DNA from: Clostridia bacterium
GTDB taxonomy: Bacteria; Bacillota; Clostridia; Oscillospirales; Acutalibacteraceae
Assembly (NCBI GenBank): GCA_024692685.1
Contig: JAILMJ010000107.1
Location: 1 to 39,127, forward strand
Length of the DNA stretch: 39,127 nt
Direction of reading: 5' to 3'
The notes beneath the pieces are model-generated. The model was not told the DNA's origin. It saw nothing but the letters and a program-made list of their open reading frames with translations, and made no database searches. The translations under genes were made by a program, and so were the position numbers. Below are positions 31,703 to 39,108 of this stretch, piece after piece; position 1 is the first letter of the stretch, and each line of letters begins with the position of its first letter.

Positions 31703-32851
31703 TTGGCAAACAGAATAATATTAAACACAGTTTCTTTTCACGGCAAGGGAGCGATAAACGAAATCGTTTCTATTGCAAAAACAGCAGGCTTTAAGCATAT
31801 TTTTGTCTGTTCCGATCCCGATCTTATCAGGTTCGGTATTACCGCAAAAATTACGGATTTGCTTGACAACGCGGGTTTACCGTACACCGTATATTCCGGC
31901 ATAAAGCCGAATCCCACCGTTGAAAATGTTAAAGAAGGTGTTGAGGCTTTCAAGGCTTGTGATGCAGACTCCATCATCGCAATCGGCGGCGGTTCATCAA
32001 TGGATACCGCAAAGGCAATCGGTATTATTATTACCAACCCCGAATTCTCAGACGTCCGCTCACTTGAAGGAGTTGCCCCCACAAAGAATCAGGCGGTTCC
32101 GACTATTGCTGTTCCCACAACCGCCGGCACAGCAGCCGAGGTTACCATTAACTATGTTATCACCGATACGGAAAAAGAGAGAAAATTTGTCTGTGTCGAT
32201 GAGCACGATATTCCCGCATGGGCTATTGTTGATCCCGATATGATGTCATCTATGCCTAAGGGACTCACCGCTTCAACCGGTATGGACGCTCTGACTCACG
32301 CTATAGAAGGCTATACCACAAAGGCCGCCTGGGAAATGACGGATATGTTCCACCTTGAAGCGATCAAGCTCATTTCCAGGCATCTCAGAGGTGCGGTTGA
32401 GAATAAACCCGAAGACAGGGAAGGAATGGCTCTTGCGCAGTATGTTGCGGGTATGGGCTTTTCTAATGTAGGCTTGGGTATTGCTCATTCAATCGCTCAT
32501 ACGCTCGGAGCGCATTATGATACGCCTCACGGTGTCGCCTGCGCAATGATGCTGCCTATAGTTATGGAATACAATCAGGAATTTACAGGTGAAAGATTCA
32601 GGGAAATTGCCAGAGCAATGGGTGTTGAAGGTGTTGATTCCATGTCTCAGGCGGAATACAGAAAAGCGGCAATTGATGCCGTTAAGAAACTTTCGGCTGA
32701 TGTAGGTATTCCCGCTGTCAACGAAAAAGTTAAGGAAGAAGATCTTGATGTCCTTGCCGCAGATGCTTATGCTGATGCCTGCCGTCCGGGAAATCCGAGA
32801 GATACAAATATTGAAGACCTTAAAGTCCTTTACCGTAAAATAATGGCTTGA
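31703..32851 (+). CDS. Iron-containing (group III) alcohol dehydrogenase
   Basis: 382 residues, the usual length for the family. NAD(P) binding is shown by GGGSSMDTAKA (95-105). The metal ligands are Asp195 and His199 (GMDALTHAIEGY), His262 (GIAHSIAHTLGAHYD) and His276 (TPHG). It resembles lactaldehyde reductase/1,3-propanediol dehydrogenase-type enzymes, which reduce aldehydes during fermentation; the exact substrate is open. The start codon is TTG at 31703, fixed by GGAGG at 31690-31694 and by the family N-terminus; no ATG is in position. It stands alone, with a terminator directly after it. Confidence 0.92.
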   Translation: MANRIILNTVSFHGKGAINEIVSIAKTAGFKHIFVCSDPDLIRFGITAKITDLLDNAGLPYTVYSGIKPNPTVENVKEGVEAFKACDADSIIAIGGGSSMDTAKAIGIIITNPEFSDVRSLEGVAPTKNQAVPTIAVPTTAGTAAEVTINYVITDTEKERKFVCVDEHDIPAWAIVDPDMMSSMPKGLTASTGMDALTHAIEGYTTKAAWEMTDMFHLEAIKLISRHLRGAVENKPEDREGMALAQYVAGMGFSNVGLGIAHSIAHTLGAHYDTPHGVACAMMLPIVMEYNQEFTGERFREIARAMGVEGVDSMSQAEYRKAAIDAVKKLSADVGIPAVNEKVKEEDLDVLAADAYADACRPGNPRDTNIEDLKVLYRKIMA

Positions 32852-32861
32852 CTTCCGATAA

Positions 32862-32896
32862 AAAATCAGCCCGTTCCAAGAACGGGCTGATTTTGT
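32862..32896. terminator. Bidirectional terminator between convergent genes
   Basis: A perfect 14-bp stem, AAAATCAGCCCGTT (32862-32875) with AACGGGCTGATTTT (32881-32894), serves both the alcohol dehydrogenase and the minus-strand phosphoesterase. The minus-strand stop lies 2 nt from it. Confidence 0.9.
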
Positions 32897-34042
32897 TTAC
32901 TTTTTCAGACTTTTAATAATCCGGGCAGTCAGACCTGTGAGTGACATTACGGCAATAACACCGAGCGCGGTAAATTTCTTTTTTTCGAATTCATCGGCAT
33001 CAAGAAAGTTTTCAATTCTTGTGATTGCGTTGTCTCCGCACAAATCAAAAAATGTGTAAAACTCAGTTGTGTAATTTCCTGTTTCGTCAAGGTCTATGAC
33101 CCTGACTCCTCTTGTCAGACTGTTGCCGTAGCATCTGAATGACGCAGCACCTGTCTGGATAAACTCAACTCCGTCAACTTTTCCGGTAAAACAGTTTGTG
33201 TGGTCGTGTCCCGTGATGACGGCTTTGATATTGCCGAGGGCCTTTATCGCCTCAAACATTCCGTTGTCGGTTTCAAGTACACTCGGCTCTTCTTTCATTA
33301 TGCCGGTTGCTCTGCTTTTGTCAAGCTTGCGGTAACAGCCGTCTCTGCATATAAATGCATCCGGGTCATTTTTATCACAATCGGTTACAATGTTGAATTG
33401 TTCCTTGAGCGGAATGTGAAGGAACATAAGCGCAGGAACATCTTCTCCCGCGTTTTCTTCCCTCATTTTTTGGGTTTCTTTCTTGTACCATTCAACCGCT
33501 TCTTTTTTTATTTCGCTGTGGCAATTCCTCTCTTCATCCTTGTCCTGCCAGGCAGTGTCAATCATAAACAGAGCTCCGCACAGCTTGCCGTCTGTGTTGT
33601 AAAGCTTTATGACGTATGTGTCACAGTCGATGTCCTTATTTTCCGTGTTCATAGGAAAAGAGCCGGCATAACCGCGGTAAATATCGGCCTGTTCTTCCTT
33701 CGTAACCTCGTTCATATCATCGTGATTTCCGTAAATCATGGCGAATGGAATTCGCCTTCTTGAAACGGGTTCCAGAATAAAGTCAAGCGCCTTCTTCATC
33801 GAGTCAAGGGCCGCTTCGTATCCGTATGCCGCCGGCTTGGTGCCGATACGCCTGTCCAGCAGGTGATTGCCCAGAATGTTGTCACCGGTGAAAACAACAA
33901 TATCCGGTTTCAGTCTGTCATAGGCTCTGTCAAGCATTCTGACCATGGACTTTCTTACAAATTTAAGGTCCTGTGGGTCGGATACCTGAAGAATCCTTAG
34001 TTTTCCGTTGCTGTTAAATTTGAAAGTGTTATCGGTTATCAT
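32897..34042 (-). CDS. Calcineurin-like metallophosphoesterase with C-terminal membrane helix
   Basis: 381 residues. Core motifs: LQVSDPQDL (Asp22), FTGDNILGNHL (53-55 GDN), YGNHDDM (104-110), a His in FLHIPLKEQ, and TGHDHTN. As in the secreted protein at 13035-14240, the first motif is D-x-Q. There is no signal peptide; a hydrophobic segment (about 357-375, LGVIAVMSLTGLTARII) ends the protein before KSLKK, so it is probably tail-anchored. The ATG at 34042 overlaps the previous gene's stop (ATGA), giving tight coupling; the longer frame upstream would lie fully inside that gene and is rejected. It is the last gene in a set with a lipid kinase, which makes a phosphorylated lipid or headgroup a plausible substrate. 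Confidence 0.87.
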   Translation of the reverse strand: MITDNTFKFNSNGKLRILQVSDPQDLKFVRKSMVRMLDRAYDRLKPDIVVFTGDNILGNHLLDRRIGTKPAAYGYEAALDSMKKALDFILEPVSRRRIPFAMIYGNHDDMNEVTKEEQADIYRGYAGSFPMNTENKDIDCDTYVIKLYNTDGKLCGALFMIDTAWQDKDEERNCHSEIKKEAVEWYKKETQKMREENAGEDVPALMFLHIPLKEQFNIVTDCDKNDPDAFICRDGCYRKLDKSRATGIMKEEPSVLETDNGMFEAIKALGNIKAVITGHDHTNCFTGKVDGVEFIQTGAASFRCYGNSLTRGVRVIDLDETGNYTTEFYTFFDLCGDNAITRIENFLDADEFEKKKFTALGVIAVMSLTGLTARIIKSLKK

Positions 34043-34518
34043 TTTATTACCAGAATCCTCCCGATAAACGGCAATTCTTTTGCCTCTCCCTTGAGGGCGG
34101 TATGTATTCCGGAGATTGCAAGTATTCCGCAAAAAGCGAGGCCGACAATGCCCGCTATCCAACCGATGACCGGGATGATAAAGAGCCCGGAACACAATAA
34201 TTCCAGAATAAACAGCCTGAGCCCCTGAAATGCGTGAAATGTTGCAAAGCCCGATTTGACTTCGTCCAGAAACGGCAGTATGAAAAGAAGACTTATATAG
34301 GCAAGCGCAGCTTTACGTTTGTTTCTGTTGATGTCTTCCTCATCATAAAGGACGGTCACAACCTTTTTGAAGTCAGCCTCCCCCTGATGATTGTACGAGT
34401 AGTTTTTGCCGTCTGACGGTTCTGCGTTGGCAGATGCCTCTCCGCAGTGAGGGCAGTGGTCAAAGCCGTCGGGTATTTCCTTACCGCAGTTTTTACAGTA
34501 TTTCATATTATTTGTCAT
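34039..34518 (-). CDS. Zinc-ribbon membrane protein (DUF4870-like)
   Basis: 159 residues. An N-terminal zinc ribbon, YCKNCGKEIPDGFDHCPHCG (7-26), is followed by a linker and two to three membrane segments (about 67-135), with FATFHAFQGLRLFILEL resembling the DUF4870/Tic20-like small membrane protein family. The start overlaps the lipid kinase stop (TAATG) and the end overlaps the phosphoesterase start, so it is translated as part of that set. Function unknown. Confidence 0.75.
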   Translation of the reverse strand: MTNNMKYCKNCGKEIPDGFDHCPHCGEASANAEPSDGKNYSYNHQGEADFKKVVTVLYDEEDINRNKRKAALAYISLLFILPFLDEVKSGFATFHAFQGLRLFILELLCSGLFIIPVIGWIAGIVGLAFCGILAISGIHTALKGEAKELPFIGRILVIK

Positions 34519-35447
34519 TAAAGTTTGAATTCCTTAAGAAAGTCAGAGGTGCGCGGAACAACAAATGTTATCCCTTTTTCTATAAGTTCAAAAGATGTGT
34601 CGGTGACAAATTTGCATTCACCGTCAACATTTACGGCTGCGGGGGTATCGGCGTGAATTACAAGCTTTTTGCCTCTTTTGAAGTTGGTTATATCCCAGTC
34701 AAGATGCTCTCCTCGTTTATACTTATTGAGCAGTGATGCGAGCTTTGCTCTGCTTATGCGGCTCTCAACAACAACGAAGTCGAGCAGACCGTCGTTCGGC
34801 TGGGCGAGGGGAGCAGCTTTGAATCCGCCGCCGTAATACCTGGCGTTTCCGACAAAGCAAAACAGCGCGTCCATCGTCTTCGGTTCCCCGTCATCAACAG
34901 TTATGGTGAATCTGTTTTTGAATTTTTTCATTATTGCGTAAATACAGCCTATATAGTATGCGCCTTCGCCTGTGACAATGGGAAACTTCTTTATTTTGCC
35001 CTGCATGGCGCAAACTTCGGCATCCATGCCCATTGAGCACTGGTTGATGGCGATTTCGTCGTCACACTTAATCAGGTCGAGCTTGCAGGGAACGCCGTTA
35101 ACCTGGTCTTCAAGTTCAAGAAATTGCTCCTTTGTGCCGAAAGGACGGATAAAATCGTTGCCCGACCCGAGGGGAACGACGGCAACCTGAACGTTTTCAA
35201 AACCGTAAGCGCCGTTTACAACCTCATAAAGAGTGCCGTCTCCTCCGCAGGCGTAAAAGCGGAGTTCTTCACCCGATGCCGCTCTCTCTTTGACAAAGCG
35301 GATACCGTCGCCTTTTCCCGTGGTGGGATAAATCTCATATTCGAGATTGTTTTCGGCGCAAACCTTTTCAATCAGGGGTTTAATATAATCCATTGCTCTG
35401 TTTTTACCCTGACCCGCTTCGGGGTTGACTACAAAAATATGTTTCAT
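34518..35447 (-). CDS. Diacylglycerol kinase-family lipid kinase
   Basis: 309 residues, the usual length for the DagK/YegS family. VNPEAGQGK (8-16) and the nucleotide-binding GGDGT (68-72) are present, then VPLGSGNDFIRPF and a C-terminal beta-rich domain. The enzyme phosphorylates a membrane lipid such as diacylglycerol, possibly for phospholipid recycling. The ribosome binding site is AGAGG. It lies 45 nt after the RlmL-like gene and overlaps the next gene, so the four genes 36608 to 32897 probably form one unit. The precise lipid is not known. Confidence 0.9.
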   Translation of the reverse strand: MKHIFVVNPEAGQGKNRAMDYIKPLIEKVCAENNLEYEIYPTTGKGDGIRFVKERAASGEELRFYACGGDGTLYEVVNGAYGFENVQVAVVPLGSGNDFIRPFGTKEQFLELEDQVNGVPCKLDLIKCDDEIAINQCSMGMDAEVCAMQGKIKKFPIVTGEGAYYIGCIYAIMKKFKNRFTITVDDGEPKTMDALFCFVGNARYYGGGFKAAPLAQPNDGLLDFVVVESRISRAKLASLLNKYKRGEHLDWDITNFKRGKKLVIHADTPAAVNVDGECKFVTDTSFELIEKGITFVVPRTSDFLKEFKL

Positions 35448-35492
35448 AATAAATACCTCTTGGTGTTGCCTGAAGCAACGCGACCTTCCTTA

Positions 35493-36608
35493 TTATTTAT
35501 AATACATATATACCAGGCATTTAATCATACCGTTGTAAAGCTTTCTGCGCTTGTCGGCCTTCCTGCCGAAAGCAGCCTCGAATTCTTCATCAGGGCTGAT
35601 TATTGTGTATGAGTGGCCTCTGCGTCTCTCAAACACTTTGCCTATGTCTTTATATAACATTTCACAGGCGCCTGTGTCAAGCATTCGTTCGCCGTACGGC
35701 GGGTTGGTTATCAATGTGCACGTTTCTGTCTGCGGTGAAAAATTCCTTACATCTGTCTGCTTGAATTCAATCAGGTCGGCAACTCCCGCTCTTTCCGCGT
35801 TTGATTTGGCAGCCTGTAAAGCATTTCCGTCAATATCCGAGCCGTAGGCAAAAAAACCGCGGCATTCTCTTTCAAGGGATCTTGCCCGTTCTCTTTCCCT
35901 CAGCCAGATTTCACGCGGTAAAACGTCGAATCTCTCCGCCGAGAAATTTCTGTTTATTCCCGGGGCAATATTTCTTGCCATAAGCGCACCCTCAATAAGA
36001 ATCGTGCCGGAACCGCACATAGGGTCATACAGTTTGTGATATGGCTTGAGATAAGATAAATCACATAGCGCGGCGGCAAGCGTCTCTTTAATCGGCGCCT
36101 CATTTGCCTCGGTTCGATATCCTCTTTTATGAAGTCCCTGCCCTGAAGTGTCAATAACAAGGGAAACAGTATTCTTGTTTATTGAAAACTGAATCTGATG
36201 AACAGGTCCGGTTTCTTCAAACCACTCGATATGATATTTACTTTTCAGTCTCTCGACGACTGCCTTTTTGATTATAGCCTGGCAGTCCCGCACGCTGAAT
36301 AGAGTGGAATTAATCGAATAACCTTTGACGGGAAAGGCGTCTGTGCTGCTTATCCAGTTTTCCCATTCAAGCGACTTTGTGCCCTGAAAAAGGTCCTCAA
36401 AGCTTTCCGCCTCAAAAGAGCCGATGAGTATCTGAACTCTTTCGGCAAAGCGGGAGCAGATATTCACCCTTGCGAGTATATTTTCATCGCCGCTGAATAA
36501 AACTCTGCCGTTTTCCGCAGCAATGTTTTCTGCCTCAAGCGTTTTCAGTTCCTTCGATATGAGAGATTCCATACCGAGAAGGCAGGGAATTACAAAATTA
36601 ATGTTCAT
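35493..36608 (-). CDS. RlmL/YpsC-like 23S rRNA guanine-N2 methyltransferase (THUMP domain)
   Basis: 371 residues. The N-terminal region (about 1-160) is a THUMP-type RNA-binding domain. The Rossmann methyltransferase domain has the motif DPMCGSGTILIEGA (195-208), ARNIAPGI (211-218) and the catalytic NPPYGER (302-308). It methylates N2 of a guanine in rRNA by similarity to RlmL and Bacillus YpsC; the exact position cannot be told. Its ribosome binding site (TTAGGAAAA) lies directly on the U-run of the terminator that follows HPF, so it must be read from its own promoter or by read-through. Confidence 0.9.
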   Translation of the reverse strand: MNINFVIPCLLGMESLISKELKTLEAENIAAENGRVLFSGDENILARVNICSRFAERVQILIGSFEAESFEDLFQGTKSLEWENWISSTDAFPVKGYSINSTLFSVRDCQAIIKKAVVERLKSKYHIEWFEETGPVHQIQFSINKNTVSLVIDTSGQGLHKRGYRTEANEAPIKETLAAALCDLSYLKPYHKLYDPMCGSGTILIEGALMARNIAPGINRNFSAERFDVLPREIWLRERERARSLERECRGFFAYGSDIDGNALQAAKSNAERAGVADLIEFKQTDVRNFSPQTETCTLITNPPYGERMLDTGACEMLYKDIGKVFERRRGHSYTIISPDEEFEAAFGRKADKRRKLYNGMIKCLVYMYYK

Positions 36609-36619
36609 TGTTTTTTCCT

Positions 36620-36645
36620 AAAAAAAGCGGGAATATAATTCCCGC
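36620..36645 (-). terminator. Terminator of the HPF gene
   Basis: GCGGGAAT (36627-36634) pairs with ATTCCCGC (36638-36645), and on the minus strand seven U follow (36620-36626). It is only 12 nt from the next start codon. Confidence 0.85.
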
Positions 36646-36664
36646 AGTGTTTTATCTGTTTTTA

Positions 36665-37192
36665 TTATTCAATCTCGGGGCTGAGAAGACCGTAGCCGCC
36701 GCCGTGGCGTCTGTAAACTACGTTAACTTCTCCGCTTTCCTCGTTAAGGAAAAGGTAGAACTGATGGCCTACCAGGTTCATCTGGAGAATAGCTTCCTCA
36801 ACAGATTCGGGTTTGAGAACTACGCTCTTGTGCCTGACAAGCTCGTATTCGATTTCTTCGGGTTCGCTGCTTTCTTCTTCAATTGCCTCAAAGCTTGTAT
36901 TACGGAGCCTTTTTTCAATTCTGGTTTTATTCTTTCTGATTTGCCTGATGAGGGTGTCAACACACTTGTCAAGAGCTTCGTTCATATTCTCGGCTCTTTC
37001 CTGAGCTCTGAAAACCATATCCTTGTTGTTTACGGTTATCTCAACTGATTGTGATGACTTTTCAACAGTTACCGTAACCTTTGCTTCGGTTTCGGGTCCG
37101 AAGAACCTTTCTATTTTGGCGAGCTTTTTATCCGCGTGCTCTTTGAAAGACTCGCGGGGAGAGCATTTACGGCCGGTAATTGTAATCTTCAT
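36665..37192 (-). CDS. hpf: Long-form ribosome hibernation promoting factor
   Basis: 175 residues, the long Gram-positive form. The N-terminal domain (1-100) starts MKITITGRKCSPRESFKEHA and includes the helix RAENMNEALDKCVDTLIRQI. The C-terminal dimerisation domain (about 118-175) holds VRHKSVVLKPESVEEAILQM and GHQFYLFLNEESGEVNVVYR. It joins two 70S ribosomes into inactive 100S dimers in stationary phase. AAGGAG lies before the ATG. A TATAAT (complement of 37237-37242) with a weak TTTATT at 17 bp could be its promoter. Confidence 0.95.
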   Translation of the reverse strand: MKITITGRKCSPRESFKEHADKKLAKIERFFGPETEAKVTVTVEKSSQSVEITVNNKDMVFRAQERAENMNEALDKCVDTLIRQIRKNKTRIEKRLRNTSFEAIEEESSEPEEIEYELVRHKSVVLKPESVEEAILQMNLVGHQFYLFLNEESGEVNVVYRRHGGGYGLLSPEIE

Positions 37193-37400
37193 ACAGTCAT
37201 CTCCTTATGAATTTTAAAGCATTTTGCCTCAAATGAATTATATCATAGAGATGCAATTAAATAAAGAGAGAATGTTAAAAAATATTAAACAAAAAACCGC
37301 TGTTCTTTTTGTGGCTGTTTTATTTCACCTTGTCTTTTGCCGCAAATTCCGATATTCTGAAACGGATAATAAAATAACCTGCAAATAAATAAAAAAATAC

Positions 37401-37429
37401 TTGACTTTTTTCGGTTTGTGATGTATTAT
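37401..37429 (+). promoter_or_regulatory. Promoter of the tRNA cluster
   Basis: TTGACT (37401-37406), 17-bp spacer, TATTAT (37424-37429), about 25 nt before the mature tRNA-Val. Confidence 0.7.
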
Positions 37430-37460
37430 TTATTTCGCCGCTGTAAGGCGGTGTGGATGT

Positions 37461-37536
37461 GGGAGCATAGCTCAGCTGGGAGAGCACCTGCCTTACAAGC
37501 AGGGGGTCACAGGTTCGAGCCCTGTTGTTCCCACCA
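37461..37536 (+). tRNA. tRNA-Val(TAC)
   Basis: A full cloverleaf, with anticodon loop CTTACAA (anticodon UAC), T-arm with GTTCGAGC, acceptor GGGAGCA/TGTTCCC and encoded CCA. First gene of the cluster. Confidence 0.97.
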
Positions 37537-37542
37537 GAGTAT

Positions 37543-37619
37543 GGCCCGGTAGTTCAGCTGGTTAGAACGCTAGCCTGTCACGCTAGAGGTCGACGGTTCG
37601 AGCCCGTTCCGGGTCGCCA
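37543..37619 (+). tRNA. tRNA-Asp(GTC)
   Basis: Complete cloverleaf with anticodon loop CTGTCAC (anticodon GUC), acceptor GGCCCGG/CCGGGTC, discriminator G and encoded CCA. Confidence 0.97.
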
Positions 37620-37653
37620 ATGACCTGTATATTATTATACAGGTCTTAATTAT

Positions 37654-37729
37654 GCCTTTGTAGCTCAGTTGGTAGAGCAGTGGACTGAAAATCCACGTGT
37701 CGCTGGTTCGATTCCGGCCGAAGGCACCA
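37654..37729 (+). tRNA. tRNA-Phe(GAA)
   Basis: Complete cloverleaf with anticodon loop CTGAAAA (anticodon GAA) and encoded CCA. A perfect hairpin GACCTGTATA/TATACAGGTC (37622-37645) lies between it and tRNA-Asp without a T-run; it may guide processing. Confidence 0.97.
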
Positions 37730-37733
37730 TTTT

Positions 37734-37809
37734 GCGGATGTAGCTCATCTGGTAGAGCGCCACCTTGCCAAGGTGGAGGTAGCGAGTTCGAGCCTCGTAA
37801 TCCGCTCCA
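37734..37809 (+). tRNA. tRNA-Gly(GCC)
   Basis: Complete cloverleaf with anticodon loop TTGCCAA (anticodon GCC), encoded CCA. The seventh acceptor pair appears as G-A, a mismatch in an otherwise regular stem. Confidence 0.95.
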
Positions 37810-37840
37810 TAGTACTGGGGTAATAACCTTGGTATTACAC

Positions 37841-37870
37841 AATCCCGAAGCATTGGTTTCGGGATTTTTT
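37841..37870 (+). terminator. Terminator of the tRNA cluster
   Basis: AATCCCGAA (37841-37849) pairs with TTCGGGATT (37858-37866), followed by a T-run. Confidence 0.88.
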
Positions 37871-37903
37871 CTTATATCCGGAAATAAATGACAGGAGATT
37901 AAC

Positions 37904-38827
37904 ATGGAAAAGGAAATGCGTTATGCTGTGCTCATCGACGCTGACAACGTTGCGGCAAAGTATACCAAGAACATTCTCGACGAGCTCTCGAATTACGGCG
38001 TTGTGACATATAAAAGAGTTTACGGAGACTGGACTCGTCCGAATCTTGCGGGCTGGAAGTCTATGGCACTTGACAATGCGATAACTCCGGTCCAGCAGTA
38101 CAGCTACACGACAGGTAAGAATTCCACCGACTCGGCGATGATAATCGATGCAATGGATATCCTCTATTCAAATAATGTTGACGGCTTTTGCATCGTTTCG
38201 AGCGACAGCGATTTTACCCGTCTTGCGATACGCCTCCGCGAATCCGGCAAGCACGTTATCGGCATGGGCGAGCAGAAAACTCCTAAGCCGTTCAGCGCGG
38301 CGTGCAATGCTTTCAAATATCTTGAGATACTCGCTGAGGAGGAGATACAGAGCGCGGCAGTCGATGACAAGGTCGAGATGAAGACTCTTGAATCGGCTAT
38401 AATTCGCATAATTGCCGAGAATGCAAACCTCGAGGACGAGATAAATATCGGCGAGCTCGGAAGCCGCCTGCAGGGACGCTACCCGGATTTCGACGTCAGA
38501 AACTACGGCTACTCTAAATTTTCGCAGTTTCTCAAGGACTTCGACTGCCTGAGTTTCCGTCAGGTAGGCAGCAGTATCCTCGTTTCGCAGAAGTCCAAGG
38601 AGACTGAGCTCCAGCGCGTTGAAAACGTTCTCGCGTCGATAGTCCGCACGAATGGCACGAAGGGGTATAACCTCGGCGAGCTCAAAAAACAGCTCTGCGC
38701 GAAGCTGCCTGACTTCAACGTCAAGACTTATGGCTACTCGAAGTTCAGCCGCTTTGTGGAAAATCTTCCGGACTTCAAGATAAGAAATAACACCGTGCTT
38801 TTTGCAGAAAAAAACGATAAAAAATAA
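37904..38827 (+). CDS. NYN-domain putative RNase with two LOTUS/OST-HTH domains
   Basis: 307 residues. The N-terminal NYN (PIN-like) domain shows the acidic metal site: LIDADN (Asp12, Asp14), NSTDSAM (Asp76) and SSDSDF (Asp101, Asp103). Two LOTUS/OST-HTH domains follow (about 155-225 and 232-300), each with the shared YGYSKFSxF motif. Proteins of this architecture are thought to bind and cut RNA; LOTUS domains of bacteria and animals bind RNA, including G-rich structures. AGGAG lies before the ATG. It stands after the tRNA terminator and 15 nt before a small membrane peptide gene, with which it may share a transcript. Confidence 0.92.
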   Translation: MEKEMRYAVLIDADNVAAKYTKNILDELSNYGVVTYKRVYGDWTRPNLAGWKSMALDNAITPVQQYSYTTGKNSTDSAMIIDAMDILYSNNVDGFCIVSSDSDFTRLAIRLRESGKHVIGMGEQKTPKPFSAACNAFKYLEILAEEEIQSAAVDDKVEMKTLESAIIRIIAENANLEDEINIGELGSRLQGRYPDFDVRNYGYSKFSQFLKDFDCLSFRQVGSSILVSQKSKETELQRVENVLASIVRTNGTKGYNLGELKKQLCAKLPDFNVKTYGYSKFSRFVENLPDFKIRNNTVLFAEKNDKK

Positions 38828-38842
38828 GAGAGGAGGGTCAAT

Positions 38843-38950
38843 ATGGAGAGCTCAGCTTGCTTTATGCTGTCTATAATCGGCTATACTTCGGCGTTTGCGG
38901 GGTTGACGTATATGCTTGTGAAAAAGCTGCGTAAAAACTCAAATATATGA
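38843..38950 (+). CDS. Small single-helix membrane peptide (35 aa)
   Basis: A 35-residue frame starting MESSACFMLSIIGYTSAF with a hydrophobic segment of about 20 residues, then a basic end (VKKLRKNSN). A very strong AGGAGGG ribosome binding site lies 6 nt before the ATG, which supports real translation. It follows the NYN gene closely. No family recognised; it could be a membrane-acting small protein or toxin-like peptide, but nothing in the sequence decides this. Confidence 0.55.
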   Translation: MESSACFMLSIIGYTSAFAGLTYMLVKKLRKNSNI

Positions 38951-39011
38951 GGGTATATGCCAATTGTGTGAAATCGACAAAAAGATGTGGAAAACTTCTC
39001 CAAAGTTTGAG

Positions 39012-39040
39012 TTGACAAAGCGGTGGAAAGGTGATATAAT
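39012..39040 (+). promoter_or_regulatory. Perfect-consensus promoter at the right edge
   Basis: TTGACA (39012-39017), exactly 17 bp, TATAAT (39035-39040). Full consensus promoters are typical of stable RNA operons. No gene start is seen between here and the window end apart from a weak ATG. Confidence 0.8.
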
Positions 39041-39108
39041 AACATTACTGTCGAACGCGGCGGTGAGGAAATGAAGAAAAATCCTGGAAAGAAATTTTCA
39101 AAAAGTAC

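Noticed and set aside
34043-34195. 51-residue N-terminal extension of the metallophosphoesterase
   Set aside because: It lies fully inside the preceding coupled gene, shows no signal peptide, and the ATG at 34042 is in a classic ATGA overlap.
37570-37905. Minus-strand frames across the tRNA cluster (for example one with AGIEPATRG)
   Set aside because: They are antisense translations of four genuine tRNA genes and have no ribosome binding site.
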